Assembly (NCBI GenBank): GCA_045646905.1
Contig: JAZRLP010000018.1
Location: 74,744-138,743, forward strand
DNA: 64,000 nucleotides
Direction of reading: 5' to 3'
Source of the DNA: RGIG4079 sp045646905
GTDB taxonomy: Bacteria; Bacteroidota; Bacteroidia; Bacteroidales; Muribaculaceae
The notes under the pieces were generated by a model that saw nothing but the letters and a program-made list of their open reading frames with translations, was not told the origin of the DNA and made no database searches. Position 1 is the stretch's first letter. Every line of letters starts with the position of its first letter. This document shows positions 35,139-44,538 of this stretch, one piece after another. Made by a program: the position numbers and the translations under genes.

Positions 35139-35360
35139 CTTATTATTGCATAGAGTGAAAACATGGTTTTATGTCATTATGAAAATTTATGTCTTTCTGT
35201 TCTTTTTTGGACACAAGAACATAAGAACAAAATAGGCTGACGCAGTAAAATTGTGCAACAAAAGAAACCTGTTCTTATGTGCTTTTGTCTCTTAAAATTA
35301 GATACAGCGTGCCGTGTTCCTACTTTTTTAATTATGCATCAATAACTCCGACAAATAACA

Positions 35361-35392
35361 AAGCGCCGTGACAAGAGGTTGTCACGGCGCTT
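35361..35392 (-). terminator. Strong hairpin, probably an old terminator
   Basis: AAGCGCCGTGACA (35361-35373) pairs perfectly over 13 bp with 35380-35392, loop of 6. It lies just beyond the apparent adk 3'-end copy in the minus-strand sense, where an adk terminator would be expected. Confidence 0.55.
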
Positions 35393-35408
35393 GCAATATA
35401 TTGAATTA

Positions 35409-35440
35409 TGTTTTATTATTTGCCTAATTTTAATTTACAG
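35409..35440 (-). pseudogene. Apparent remnant of an adk 3' end
   Basis: The first 22 bases of this stretch (from the tgttttattattt region) are identical to the end of the adk gene and its flank at about 37014-37035, and the similarity continues with a few changes through the next ~15 bases. On the minus strand it would encode a 'KLGK' end like that of the adk product. Confidence 0.5.
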
Positions 35441-35588
35441 CGGCACAAAGATCTTACATTATTACAATTGGCTGACTTTTAGCCTATTTCATCACAACGC
35501 TTTCTACTCAGAAAAAGCAATTAACATTTATTAATTTCTGATTATAGCAAATTTTAGCTCATAAATTACATAATCCACAAAAAAAATA

Positions 35589-35632
35589 TAACTTTGCACT
35601 TCGTAAAAGTGTTACATGTAACATAATTTAGA
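35589..35632 (+). promoter_or_regulatory. ATPase promoter with overlapping palindrome
   Basis: The -7 box TAACTTTG is at 35589-35596. The 14-bp perfect palindrome TGTTACATGTAACA lies at 35610-35623, just past the predicted start site. It is part of a 36-nt element (35597-35632) repeated at 75% identity after the gene (36907-36942). Confidence 0.6.
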
Positions 35633-35638
35633 ACTACC

Positions 35639-36892
35639 ATGCAAATACAACGACCCATTTACTTGAACAAACTTATTGAATCTCGCCACAATCACATGAT
35701 TAAAATTGTAACGGGAGTTCGTCGATGTGGAAAGTCTTATTTGTTGTTTATGCTATACACCGAATGGCTTAAACAACAAGGTGTAGAATCGTCTCACATC
35801 ATACATATAGACCTGGAAGATAGACGCAATAAGGAATTGCGAGACCCCGACAACTTGATGAATTACATTGACTGCAAAATGAAAGATGATGAGATGTATT
35901 ATATCATGGTCGATGAAATTCAGCATGTTGCCGAATTTGAAGATGTACTAAACAGCTATCTAAAAATCTTGAATGCCGATATCTATGTTACAGGCAGTAA
36001 TGCTCGGTTCTTGTCAAAAGATGTCATAACAACATTTCGTGGTCGTGGTGATGAAATCAGAGTATTTCCACTATGTTTCAGTGAGTTTATGAGCATTTAT
36101 CAAGGAAGCGTAGAAAGAGGTTTAGATGAATATATGACCTATGGTGGCATGCCTCAAATTCTTGAACACTCATCAGAAAGTAAAAAATCAGAATACCTGA
36201 AAAGTTTATTTGAGAACACCTACATTCGAGACATAAAAGAACGATACCACATTAAGAATGATGAAGTAATGGACAATCTGCTTGATGTTGTATCATCTTC
36301 AATAGGCAGTTTAACCAATCCTACCAAACTTGCGAATACCTTAACAAGCATACGCCGTGAGAATATCAACAACAAAACCACAAATAATTATCTCGAATAT
36401 ATTTGTGATTCATTCTTAATGGAGCGAGTTGAACGATATGATGTAAAAGGCAAGCGATATTTTGAAAGCCCTTATAAGTATTACTTTGTTGACCTTGGAT
36501 TACGCAATGCGAGATTGAATTTTCGCCAATTGGAAAAAACTCATATAATGGAAAATGTAATATATAATGAATTGCGTGTAAGAGGATTCAATATTGATGT
36601 TGGGGTTGTTCCAATCCTAAAAAGAGATAATGAAGGCAAAATGATTCGCAACCAATTTGAAATAGATTTTGTATGCAATCAAGGCAGCAAGCGTTATTAT
36701 ATCCAATCGGCATATCGAATGCCAACAGTAGAAAAGGTAGAACAAGAAGAAGCTTCGTTGAGAAATGTGAATGATTCATTCAAAAAAATCGTAATAGTAG
36801 GAGACGATATATTAGTAAAACGAAATGAAGCTGGTATCACAACCATGAGTATATATGACTTTTTATTAAACCCTAACTCATTAGAATTATAG
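35639..36892 (+). CDS. AAA-family ATPase with DUF4143 C-terminal domain
   Basis: The product has 417 residues. The N-terminal AAA_14 domain has Walker A 'GVRRCGKSYLLFML', Walker B 'YYIMVDEIQHV' and sensor-like 'YVTGSNARFLSKD'. The C-terminal DUF4143 domain (about 200-360) has 'PYKYYFVDLGLRNARLNF', and then comes a nuclease-like strand pattern 'FEIDFVCNQGSKRYYIQSAY' (E-D...Q). These proteins are common, often multicopy, in Bacteroidales; the function is not established. The gene has its own promoter and palindrome and lies beside the duplicated adk end, which suggests it arrived by insertion. Confidence 0.9.
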   Translation: MQIQRPIYLNKLIESRHNHMIKIVTGVRRCGKSYLLFMLYTEWLKQQGVESSHIIHIDLEDRRNKELRDPDNLMNYIDCKMKDDEMYYIMVDEIQHVAEFEDVLNSYLKILNADIYVTGSNARFLSKDVITTFRGRGDEIRVFPLCFSEFMSIYQGSVERGLDEYMTYGGMPQILEHSSESKKSEYLKSLFENTYIRDIKERYHIKNDEVMDNLLDVVSSSIGSLTNPTKLANTLTSIRRENINNKTTNNYLEYICDSFLMERVERYDVKGKRYFESPYKYYFVDLGLRNARLNFRQLEKTHIMENVIYNELRVRGFNIDVGVVPILKRDNEGKMIRNQFEIDFVCNQGSKRYYIQSAYRMPTVEKVEQEEASLRNVNDSFKKIVIVGDDILVKRNEAGITTMSIYDFLLNPNSLEL

Positions 36893-36959
36893 TAAAAAGC
36901 ACATCCCACTTCGCAAAGATGTGGAATGCTACATAATTTGGATGCAATGTTTAAAATAC

Positions 36960-37000
36960 AACACAGCCTCAACTGCAAGATGTGCGATTGAGGCTGTGTT
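36960..37000 (-). terminator. Terminator of hpt-adk
   Basis: A 13-bp stem (36960-36972 with 36988-37000) lies 20 nt past the adk stop; the minus strand is T-rich beyond it. Confidence 0.8.
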
Positions 37001-37020
37001 TATATAATAGAGTTGTTTTA

Positions 37021-37602
37021 TTATTTGCCTAATTTGTAGTTTACTGCGAGGCGAATGTTGTTAAAAATTTCATCTACGCTACCGCTACCTTTTATTGAAA
37101 GGTATTTGTCTTCGTCGATGTAGTAGTCGCGAAGTGGAGATGTTTGTGAGTGATATACATTCAAGCGTTGCTTGATTGTTTCGAGGTTATCATCGGCACG
37201 ACCCGAATCTTTGCCACGCTTAATGAGGCGATCAATCAACTCTTCATCTTCTACTTCAAGCCCAACCACTGCATGCACTTTTGAATCGCGAGCAGCAAGC
37301 ATTTTTTTCAATTCTTTGGCTTGGTTGATGGTGCGAGGGAAACCGTCAAATATCACACCCTTCTTGGTTTCGGGATTTGAGTCGAGCAAATCGGCAAGAA
37401 TCGAAACCATCAAATCATCAGGAATCAAATGTCCCTTTGAAATAAAACTATCGGCAATTATGCCCAATTCGGTGCCACGAGCAATATGGTCACGCAACAC
37501 TTCCCCTGTAGAGATGTGGTATAATCCGTATTCTTCAATAAGTCGCTCACTTTGTGTACCTTTTCCACTCCCTGGAGCTCCAAAAATCACTAAATTAACC
37601 AT
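37021..37602 (-). CDS. adk: Adenylate kinase
   Basis: The 193-residue kinase interconverts ATP + AMP and 2 ADP. The P-loop 'GAPGSGKGTQSERL' and 'DGFPRTINQAKEL' (NMP-binding) are intact, and the LID is short ('KRGKDSGRADDN'), as in other Bacteroidetes enzymes without the zinc-binding LID. It lies 74 nt after hpt on the same strand, and both are probably transcribed together. The 3' end seems to have a partial copy at 35409-35440. Confidence 0.96.
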   Translation of the reverse strand: MVNLVIFGAPGSGKGTQSERLIEEYGLYHISTGEVLRDHIARGTELGIIADSFISKGHLIPDDLMVSILADLLDSNPETKKGVIFDGFPRTINQAKELKKMLAARDSKVHAVVGLEVEDEELIDRLIKRGKDSGRADDNLETIKQRLNVYHSQTSPLRDYYIDEDKYLSIKGSGSVDEIFNNIRLAVNYKLGK

Positions 37603-37676
37603 TATTCTTTCAAAATATGTTATACTATGTGTCTAAATTTTACTAATTATCTCAACACCCCCACTCATCTCAGCCG

Positions 37677-38219
37677 TTATTCCTCTTTCAAAACATATAT
37701 ATCGGGTAGGTTTCGAGCTTGCTCATCAAGATCAAGGCCGTAGCCAATAATAAATTTTGAGGGGATTGTGAATCCCACATAATCGACTTTGACTTCACAT
37801 TGAAGTGAATCGGGTTTATGCAATAAAGACGCTACTTTTACCTGTGCCGGATTTTTTGCTTCCAAGTCGGCCACCAATTTTTTCATAGTGAAACCAGTGT
37901 CAACAATATCCTCAACCACAATCACTATGCGACCAGTAATATCCTCATTCAACCCGTGAATTTCTTTTACTGTGCCAGTGGTACTTGTGCCGTCATAGCT
38001 TTTCAAACGAACGAATGCGATTTCGGCATCGGCTTCAAAGGCGCGGAACAAGTCACTTGCAAACGCAAATGCACCATTAAGTACACATATAAACAACGGC
38101 CTTGCGTCGCCACAATCTCTCATTATTTCTTGAGCCATTGCTTGCACTCGCGATGCAATTTGTTCTCTATCGATATAGGGTACAAAATTCAACCCGTTAT
38201 ATGCAACTTGTTTCATCAA
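37677..38219 (-). CDS. hpt: Hypoxanthine phosphoribosyltransferase
   Basis: The 180-residue purine-salvage enzyme makes IMP or GMP from hypoxanthine or guanine and PRPP. The PRPP-binding motif is 'RIVIVVEDIVDTGFTMKKL', with 'LNGAFAFASDL' and the C-terminal 'YVGFTIPSKFIIGYGLDLDE' characteristic of HPRT. It precedes adk in the same transcript. Confidence 0.95.
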   Translation of the reverse strand: MMKQVAYNGLNFVPYIDREQIASRVQAMAQEIMRDCGDARPLFICVLNGAFAFASDLFRAFEADAEIAFVRLKSYDGTSTTGTVKEIHGLNEDITGRIVIVVEDIVDTGFTMKKLVADLEAKNPAQVKVASLLHKPDSLQCEVKVDYVGFTIPSKFIIGYGLDLDEQARNLPDIYVLKEE

Positions 38220-38239
38220 CTTTTGCGTCTAAATTAGTG

Positions 38240-38247
38240 CAAATTTA
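38240..38247 (-). promoter_or_regulatory. -7 box of hpt-adk
   Basis: On the minus strand TAAATTTG (then C) matches TAnnTTTG, about 20 nt upstream of the hpt start. Confidence 0.55.
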
Positions 38248-38342
38248 TAAAAATATTAACATTCTTCCAAAATAAATGAAAATTTATATCACTTTTTAAT
38301 GAATTAACCCACTTTTTGAGCAATAAAGCCGAATATAATTTG

Positions 38343-38350
38343 TATTTTTG
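38343..38350 (+). promoter_or_regulatory. -7 box of the nnr operon
   Basis: TATTTTTG matches TAnnTTTG and lies 54 nt before the nnr start. Confidence 0.5.
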
Positions 38351-38404
38351 TAGGCTAAAGCATATTCAAAAAGCCGACAAACAAAACAATATTTATCCCA
38401 AATA

Positions 38405-39922
38405 ATGAAAATATTTGACAACACAACAATAAAGGCCATTGACCGCGCCACAATTGAAATTGATGGAGTTACATCGTTGGAATTGGTTGAGCGTGCAGCC
38501 GAAGCCATTGCTTGTGAAATTATATCGCGATGGAGAGCCAACAAAAAGGTATCGATATTTGCCGGTTCGGGCAATAACGGTGCCGATGCATTGGCCGTTG
38601 CTCGCCTACTAATCGAACAAGGCTACAATCCCGAGATATACCTCTTCAACATAGGCGGCGATAGTTTAAGCCCCGAGTGTAAAGTTTGTCGCGACCGATT
38701 GATTGAAATGGGCAATGCCAATCTTTTTGAAATCACCACCAACTTCACTTTGCCCGCCATATCACCTTCCTACTTGGTTATCGACGGCTTGTTTGGCACT
38801 GGACTCAACAAACCCATCTCGGGAGGATTCACCTCTCTTGTGCGATACATCAACGAATCGGGCGCAACCGTCCTATCTATTGATGTGCCTTCGGGGCTCA
38901 TGGGCGACTGGAACAGCAACCCCATTAATCGCAACATTATCCATGCCGACCTCACTCTTGCCATTCAATTTCCTCGATTGGCATTCTTGCTACGCGACAA
39001 TGCCGAGTTGGTAGGCGAATGGAAAGTGCTCGACATCGAATTAAATGCCGATGCGATACGCAAAAGCCCCTCAAACTATTTCTTGGTCGAAAAGTCAGAG
39101 ATAAGACAAGCCATCAAGAAACGAGATATGTTTGCCAGCAAAGCCGATTGTGGTTCGGCACTACTCATTGCTGGAAGTTATGGCATGATGGGGGCAGCCG
39201 TGTTGAGTGCCAATGCAGCTTGCCGCTCTGGTGCCGGAAAAGTGTCGGTCTATTCACCTCGTTGTGGATACAACATCATTCAATCATCGGTTCCCGAAGC
39301 AATGTTTGTTGCCGACAAGCACGACATCATTCCCACCGACATCAACTTTGCGCACAACTATAACGCTATAGCAATAGGTCCTGGCATAGGAACTCATGAA
39401 CTAACAATACAAGCTCTTGAAAAATTCCTCAAGAACACCACCCAACCAGTGATTCTTGATGCCGATGCGCTCAATTGTATTGCATTGCGTCCATCACTAT
39501 TGAACTATATCCCTGCCAATTCAATCATCACTCCACATGCTGGAGAGTTTGACCGATTGTTTGGCAACCACAAAAGCGATGAAGAACGACTCAAAAAAGC
39601 CATTGACCGCGCTAAACGCTACAACATCCTCATCGTGCTCAAAGGTCGATACACAGCCGTAATTCGCCACGATGGGCACATCTATTTCAATACCTCGGGC
39701 AATGCCTCATTGGCTACTGCAGGGAGTGGCGACACTCTCACTGGGCTTATGGCTGGTTTCATGGCTCAAGGCTATGCCCCCGAGATAGCATCACTTATTG
39801 CTATATATATCCATGGAGTGGCTGGAGAATTAGCAAGCGAAGAGCATGGAATATTTGGAGTAAAGGCAGGCGATATTGCCAACAATATAGGTCGCGCTAT
39901 CAAACAAATAATGACTACTTAA
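38405..39922 (+). CDS. nnr: Bifunctional NAD(P)H-hydrate epimerase / ADP-dependent dehydratase
   Basis: The 505-residue fusion protein repairs damaged NAD(P)H hydrates. The N-terminal YjeF_N epimerase (about 1-215) has 'FAGSGNNGADALAVARLL' and 'VIDGLFGTGLNKPISG'. The C-terminal ribokinase-like dehydratase (about 225-500) has 'AIGPGIGTHE', 'VILDADALNCIA', 'ITPHAGEFDRLFG' and the phosphate loop 'TAGSGDTLTGLMAGF'. The domain order is that of the usual bacterial fusion. First gene of a run with DUF4831, FKBP, mtaB and a glycosyltransferase. Confidence 0.95.
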   Translation: MKIFDNTTIKAIDRATIEIDGVTSLELVERAAEAIACEIISRWRANKKVSIFAGSGNNGADALAVARLLIEQGYNPEIYLFNIGGDSLSPECKVCRDRLIEMGNANLFEITTNFTLPAISPSYLVIDGLFGTGLNKPISGGFTSLVRYINESGATVLSIDVPSGLMGDWNSNPINRNIIHADLTLAIQFPRLAFLLRDNAELVGEWKVLDIELNADAIRKSPSNYFLVEKSEIRQAIKKRDMFASKADCGSALLIAGSYGMMGAAVLSANAACRSGAGKVSVYSPRCGYNIIQSSVPEAMFVADKHDIIPTDINFAHNYNAIAIGPGIGTHELTIQALEKFLKNTTQPVILDADALNCIALRPSLLNYIPANSIITPHAGEFDRLFGNHKSDEERLKKAIDRAKRYNILIVLKGRYTAVIRHDGHIYFNTSGNASLATAGSGDTLTGLMAGFMAQGYAPEIASLIAIYIHGVAGELASEEHGIFGVKAGDIANNIGRAIKQIMTT

Positions 39923-39943
39923 CAACTAAACAATATCATAACA

Positions 39944-41038
39944 ATGAAAAAATCATGGTTAATAGGCGCCATAGCATTGTGTATGAGCATTAACATTACC
40001 GCTCAAACCACGCAAAAACTCACTGCAACCAAAGCAAGTGAATATGGCATCATATACTCATTACCCACCACAGTTGTCGATATTACTATCGAGACCGAGA
40101 CCACAACAAAAAAGCCCGGTGAATTTTATCGTTATGCAAAGAAATTCCTCAACACCGATGATGCTATTGCCAACGAGAGCCATTCAACCGTTCTCAAATC
40201 AATAACAATCACTCCTCGTGGTGTTGCCAACAAAGATCAACAATATCTTATGCAATTCAAGGCTGGCACTACTCCTTTTTTGGTTATCAACGAAGAGAAT
40301 ATGCCGTTGGCCATTAATACCGACAAATTGCCCGAAATAAAAGAGGTCACACTCCCCAAAGCAGTTGCTGCTGCTCCCACTCCTCTTGAAACCGATGCTG
40401 CGCAACAAGTTATAAGCGGTGAAATTGCACAAAGTCAGTCATCGGCCAAACGCGCCGAATTGGCTGCTGCACAATTATATGCAATACGCCAAACTCGCAC
40501 CGACATCCTCAATGGCGATGCCGATCAAATGCCTCCCGACGGAAAAGCATGGGAATTAGTGCTCAACAACCTCCAAGCACAAGAATCGGCGCTCATAGCA
40601 ATGTTTATGGGCACAACACAAGTTTCAACATCGGTTGAAACTATCACCTACACTCCCACCGATGCTGTTGAGAATGCCATTCTCGCTCGCATATCAGCTA
40701 CCGAAGGGGTTATTGATGCAACCAACTTGGCTGGCGAGCCCATCTACATATCGGTTGAAGTGGTTGAAAAAGGCGAATTACCCGTCACCGATAAAGGCGA
40801 GCCAAAATCGTTCCCCAAAGGGGGTGTAGCATATAACATCCCAGGGAAAATTGCCATCAAAATAGATTATCGTGGCAAAACATATGGCGAAGATGTATTC
40901 GCATCGGCTCAACATGGTGTTGTATTTGGTCTTGACCCCAAAATGTTTAGCGACAAGAAAGCCCCTTCTTACCTATTGTTTGACTCCATCACTGGCGCTA
41001 TTAAAGAACTTGGCGCCATAAGCAACCTATCGGAATGA
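39944..41038 (+). CDS. DUF4831 family exported protein
   Basis: The 364-residue protein has a signal peptide ending 'SINITAQ' (about 20) and is recognised as the Bacteroidetes family DUF4831 from its N-terminal 'GIIYSLPTTVVDITIETE' and 'PGEFYRYAKKFLNTDD'. The function is unknown; it is probably periplasmic. The stop overlaps the FKBP gene start by 4 nt, so translation may be coupled to the isomerase. Confidence 0.85.
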   Translation: MKKSWLIGAIALCMSINITAQTTQKLTATKASEYGIIYSLPTTVVDITIETETTTKKPGEFYRYAKKFLNTDDAIANESHSTVLKSITITPRGVANKDQQYLMQFKAGTTPFLVINEENMPLAINTDKLPEIKEVTLPKAVAAAPTPLETDAAQQVISGEIAQSQSSAKRAELAAAQLYAIRQTRTDILNGDADQMPPDGKAWELVLNNLQAQESALIAMFMGTTQVSTSVETITYTPTDAVENAILARISATEGVIDATNLAGEPIYISVEVVEKGELPVTDKGEPKSFPKGGVAYNIPGKIAIKIDYRGKTYGEDVFASAQHGVVFGLDPKMFSDKKAPSYLLFDSITGAIKELGAISNLSE

Positions 41039-41433
41039 GTCGCAAAGAAGAATACAAGCAAATAAACCTTGAGTATATTGCTCAAGAAGCTACCAAAGAG
41101 GGCACACTATCGCTCCCTGGTGGATTATTATATCGAGTTATTAAGGCTGGTAATGGAGCTACACCCACCTCTACAAGTGTGGTTTCGGTATATTACAAAG
41201 GTCGATTGGTGAATGGTCGCACATTTGACGACAACACCGCCCAACCTTGCCCCGAGCCCTTCCGCTTAAACGAGGTAATAAAAGGGTGGCAAATCGCACT
41301 GACTCACATGAAAGTGGGCGACAAATGGGAAGTAATCATTCCTGCCTCACAAGGTTATGGCTCAAAAACAGTCGATGACATTCCTCGCAACTCAACTCTA
41401 ATATTTGAGATTGAGCTTGTGAGCATTTTCTAA
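41035..41433 (+). CDS. FKBP-type peptidyl-prolyl isomerase
   Basis: The 132-residue protein carries one FKBP domain: 'VSVYYKGRLVNGRTFDDN', 'GWQIALTHMKVGDKWEVIIP' and 'GYGSKTVDDIPRNSTLIFEI'. These include the substrate-pocket Tyr, Phe, Asp and Trp. No signal peptide is evident, so it may be cytoplasmic, although most Bacteroidetes relatives are exported lipoproteins. Coupled to DUF4831. Confidence 0.92.
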   Translation: MSRKEEYKQINLEYIAQEATKEGTLSLPGGLLYRVIKAGNGATPTSTSVVSVYYKGRLVNGRTFDDNTAQPCPEPFRLNEVIKGWQIALTHMKVGDKWEVIIPASQGYGSKTVDDIPRNSTLIFEIELVSIF

Positions 41434-41458
41434 AATTTCACAACATAAACGAAAGATA

Positions 41459-42781
41459 ATGATTGACAACACGACATTTGGCACTCGCACAGCAAAGTTT
41501 CACACGCTTGGTTGCAAACTCAATTTTGCCGAGACTTCAACCATTGCGCAAATGTTTGCCGACAAAGGAATTCGACGAGCCCAAACCGGCGAAGCTCCCG
41601 ATGTGGTAGTGGTAAACACTTGTAGCGTTACCGAACTTGCCGACAAAAAATGCCGTCAAGCCATTCGTTCATATATAAAGAAATATCCCCAAGCGACAGT
41701 TATTGTAACCGGTTGTTATGCTCAACTCAAAAGCGAAGAGATTGCAGCAATACCAGGTGTGAAAATCGTTGCTGGGAGTGATCAAAAACTCCTCCTCACA
41801 CAATTTCTTGAGGAGTTCACAACAACACACGAACCTCGCACAGTAGTCACCCCTATTCGCGAAATGCGAAACTTCTGCCCATCATGCTCTCGAGGCGACC
41901 GCACTCGCTATTTCCTCAAGGTGCAAGATGGTTGCGACTACTATTGCACATATTGCACCATCCCTATGGCTCGAGGTCGTAGCCGCTCGGGCACTATCGA
42001 AGAACTGGTGGCTCAAGCCCGACAAGTGGCTGCCGAAGGTGGAAAAGAAATTGTTATTACTGGGGTAAATATCGGCGATTTCGGCAAAGGACGCGACGAC
42101 ACATTCTTTGATCTCATCAAGGCTCTTGACGAGGTTGATGGCATTGAACGCTATCGCATCTCATCTATTGAGCCCAATCTTCTCTCCGACGAAATAATCG
42201 AATGGGTAGCACAATCCAAACGCTTCATGCCTCACTTCCACATTCCATTACAAAGCGGAAGCGATGAGGTGTTGAAATTGATGCATCGACACTACGACAC
42301 AGCCCTATTTCGCTCTAAAATCGAGAAGATTCGCGCTATTATCCCCGACGCATTTATAGGCGTTGACCTCATCGTGGGCGCGCGTGGCGAAACTCCCGAA
42401 TTGTTTGAAGAATCACGACAATTCATCGAATCGCTCGACATATCACGACTACATGTTTTCACCTATTCAGAACGCCCTGGCACTCGTGCGCTAAAGATTG
42501 AATATGCTGTTGACCCTCGCGAAAAGCATCGTCGCACTCGCATCATGCTTGAACTATCGGAGCGAAAACTCAATGATTTCTCTCAACGCTTCATTGGTAC
42601 TACTCGCCCTGTATTGCTTGAGCATTCTAAACCGGGCAAGCCTATGAGTGGGTTTACCGACAACTATATCAAAGTGGAGGTCGCTGCCAACAATGCTCTC
42701 GACAATACAGTTGTAAATATCAAACTCAACGAAATAATCAATAACGGAGAAGAAGTGAAAGGAGAATTAACCAATGAATAA
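41459..42781 (+). CDS. mtaB: tRNA (t6A37 C2)-methylthiotransferase
   Basis: The 440-residue radical-SAM enzyme converts t6A to ms2t6A at position 37 of ANN-decoding tRNAs. The N-terminal UPF0004 domain has 'TLGCKLNFAETS' with its conserved cysteines; the radical-SAM cluster motif is 'CDYYCTYCTIPMARG' (CxxxCxxC). A C-terminal TRAM-like part is seen. The eukaryotic-type 'TLGCKLN' start favours MtaB over MiaB or RimO. It overlaps the glycosyltransferase gene by 8 nt. Confidence 0.93.
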   Translation: MIDNTTFGTRTAKFHTLGCKLNFAETSTIAQMFADKGIRRAQTGEAPDVVVVNTCSVTELADKKCRQAIRSYIKKYPQATVIVTGCYAQLKSEEIAAIPGVKIVAGSDQKLLLTQFLEEFTTTHEPRTVVTPIREMRNFCPSCSRGDRTRYFLKVQDGCDYYCTYCTIPMARGRSRSGTIEELVAQARQVAAEGGKEIVITGVNIGDFGKGRDDTFFDLIKALDEVDGIERYRISSIEPNLLSDEIIEWVAQSKRFMPHFHIPLQSGSDEVLKLMHRHYDTALFRSKIEKIRAIIPDAFIGVDLIVGARGETPELFEESRQFIESLDISRLHVFTYSERPGTRALKIEYAVDPREKHRRTRIMLELSERKLNDFSQRFIGTTRPVLLEHSKPGKPMSGFTDNYIKVEVAANNALDNTVVNIKLNEIINNGEEVKGELTNE

Positions 42782-43781
42782 AGTTGCCGTCATCATTCTC
42801 AACTGGAACGGAGAAAAGTTGTTACGCGAATTTCTCCCAAGCGTTATTGCTACAACCAACTCTGCAATAGCCGATGTCATTGTTGTTGACAATGGCAGTA
42901 CCGACTCATCGGTTGCACTCCTTCGTGACGAGTTCCCTCAAGTCAAACTCATTGAATTTAGCGAAAACTATGGTTTTGCCGAAGGTTATAATCGCGCTAT
43001 AAAAGAAACTAACTACCCCTACACAATCTTGCTCAACAGTGATGTTGCAACCACTCCTGGGTGGGTTGAGCCTCTCCTTGAATATATGGAAGCCAACAGC
43101 AATGTAGGCGCATGCCAACCAAAGATTAGAGCCTATGCCAACAAAACTCACTTTGAGTATGCTGGCGCAGTGGGTGGTTTTATCGACCGTAATGGCTACC
43201 CCTATTGCCGTGGTCGCATCTTTGACTCGGTAGAGGAAGACAAAGGCCAATATGATAGTGTAATGCCCATCTTTTGGGCTACTGGAGCAGCACTCATGGT
43301 ACGCTCTCAACTTTACACCAAGGTAGGCGGTCTCGACAAAGACTTCTTTGCCCACATGGAAGAAATCGACCTTTGCTGGCGCATACTACTTGAAGGTTAT
43401 GACATCGTTGCCGTGCCTCAATCAATGGTATATCATCTCGGAGGAGGTAGTTTGCCCGCTTCAAATCCTCGCAAAACATATCTCAATTTCCGCAACAACT
43501 TGTTGATGCTACATAAAAACCTCCCCGACTCTACCCGAGGTAAGAAACTCTTTGTGCGCCGATTGCTCGACACTATCGCTTGGGCTAAATTCATGGCAAC
43601 ATTTGATTTCAAAAATGCCAATGCCATACTAAAAGCTCATCGCGACTTCAAAAAAATGCGCAAGGCCTACAACACTCACCCCGATATTGACCTACTGCGC
43701 ACACGCAAAGACTGCCAACGCAACATTCTCATCGACTACTACATCCGTGGAAAAAAAACATGGAGCAAACTTTCAACTTAA
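42774..43781 (+). CDS. Family 2 glycosyltransferase
   Basis: The 335-residue GT-A enzyme has 'VAVIILNWNGEKLLREFLPS', 'VIVVDNGSTDSSV' and 'ILLNSDVATTPGW' (a DxD-like site), plus 'FAHMEEIDLCWRILLEGYD', a signature of rhamnosyl/galactosyl-type GT2 enzymes (ExDLxxR). It probably adds a sugar to an envelope glycan from a nucleotide sugar; donor and acceptor are unknown. Confidence 0.9.
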   Translation: MNKVAVIILNWNGEKLLREFLPSVIATTNSAIADVIVVDNGSTDSSVALLRDEFPQVKLIEFSENYGFAEGYNRAIKETNYPYTILLNSDVATTPGWVEPLLEYMEANSNVGACQPKIRAYANKTHFEYAGAVGGFIDRNGYPYCRGRIFDSVEEDKGQYDSVMPIFWATGAALMVRSQLYTKVGGLDKDFFAHMEEIDLCWRILLEGYDIVAVPQSMVYHLGGGSLPASNPRKTYLNFRNNLLMLHKNLPDSTRGKKLFVRRLLDTIAWAKFMATFDFKNANAILKAHRDFKKMRKAYNTHPDIDLLRTRKDCQRNILIDYYIRGKKTWSKLST

Positions 43782-43825
43782 AAACAAAAACACATTAATT
43801 ATATAAACTTTTATTTGAGAACGAT

Positions 43826-44530
43826 ATGAAAACACTTATTTTTGGAGACATCCATGGACGCGATTGCTGGATTGATATTATTCGAAATGAATCGCCCGAC
43901 AAAGTTATATTCTTAGGTGATTATGTTTCAACCCATGATAACATTGATGAGCATACTCAAATCACCAATTTAGAACATATATTGAGCTACAAAGAACTCA
44001 ATATGGACTCAACGATTTTGCTCCGTGGCAACCACGACATGCAACATTTAGGTTATAGTTGGGCTCATTGCAGTGGACTTTTCCCAAAGGTAATGGAGCA
44101 CATGATTCTATTACGCGACCGCTTTTTATCATTAACGCAATGGATATATATCGATGGCGACCTACTATTCTCGCATGCCGGAGTATCGGAAGAATGGATG
44201 GATATAGCCAATGTTGAGTCAGTTGAGGAGATCAATAACATAGAACCTTGCGAGCATTTTGGTTTTTTGCCGAGCTACCCTGGAGATTACAATGGTTCAT
44301 CGCCTACACAACCTCCCACTTGGATACGCCCTGCTATATTGGCCGAGTGTGCTATTCCCCAATACACCCAAATCGTTGGACACACTCCCACCCACCCCAT
44401 TTCAACCGCCGAGGTTAAATATCAAGATTATGATTTAGAGCACCGATGCACCATTTGGCTATGCGATAATCTCCCTAATCAATACCTCACCATCACCGAT
44501 GGCAAGTTTGCAGTAAAAAACATCAACTAA
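43826..44530 (+). CDS. Metallophosphoesterase
   Basis: The 234-residue calcineurin-like phosphoesterase has 'IFGDIHGRD' (DxH), 'VIFLGDYV' (GDxx), 'LLRGNHDMQHLG' (GNHD), 'LFSHAGVS' and 'QIVGHTPTHP' (GHTP) all present. The Ser/Thr phosphatase-like or diadenosine-tetraphosphatase-like subgroup is likely. The substrate is unknown. It is followed 8 nt later by a small exported protein gene. Confidence 0.88.
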   Translation: MKTLIFGDIHGRDCWIDIIRNESPDKVIFLGDYVSTHDNIDEHTQITNLEHILSYKELNMDSTILLRGNHDMQHLGYSWAHCSGLFPKVMEHMILLRDRFLSLTQWIYIDGDLLFSHAGVSEEWMDIANVESVEEINNIEPCEHFGFLPSYPGDYNGSSPTQPPTWIRPAILAECAIPQYTQIVGHTPTHPISTAEVKYQDYDLEHRCTIWLCDNLPNQYLTITDGKFAVKNIN

Positions 44531-44538
44531 ATTCCATC

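Larger units (their letters stand above)
35049..35638. other. Region between the LRR gene and the DUF4143 ATPase gene
   Basis: No gene is seen. It holds the LRR terminator, repeat copies shared with the field upstream of the LRR gene (GACACAAGAACA at 35210-35221; a 21-nt element at 35269-35289 matching 31742-31762 at 20 positions), a strong hairpin (35361-35392), a stretch matching the 3' end of adk (35409-35440) and the ATPase promoter/palindrome. Confidence 0.65.
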
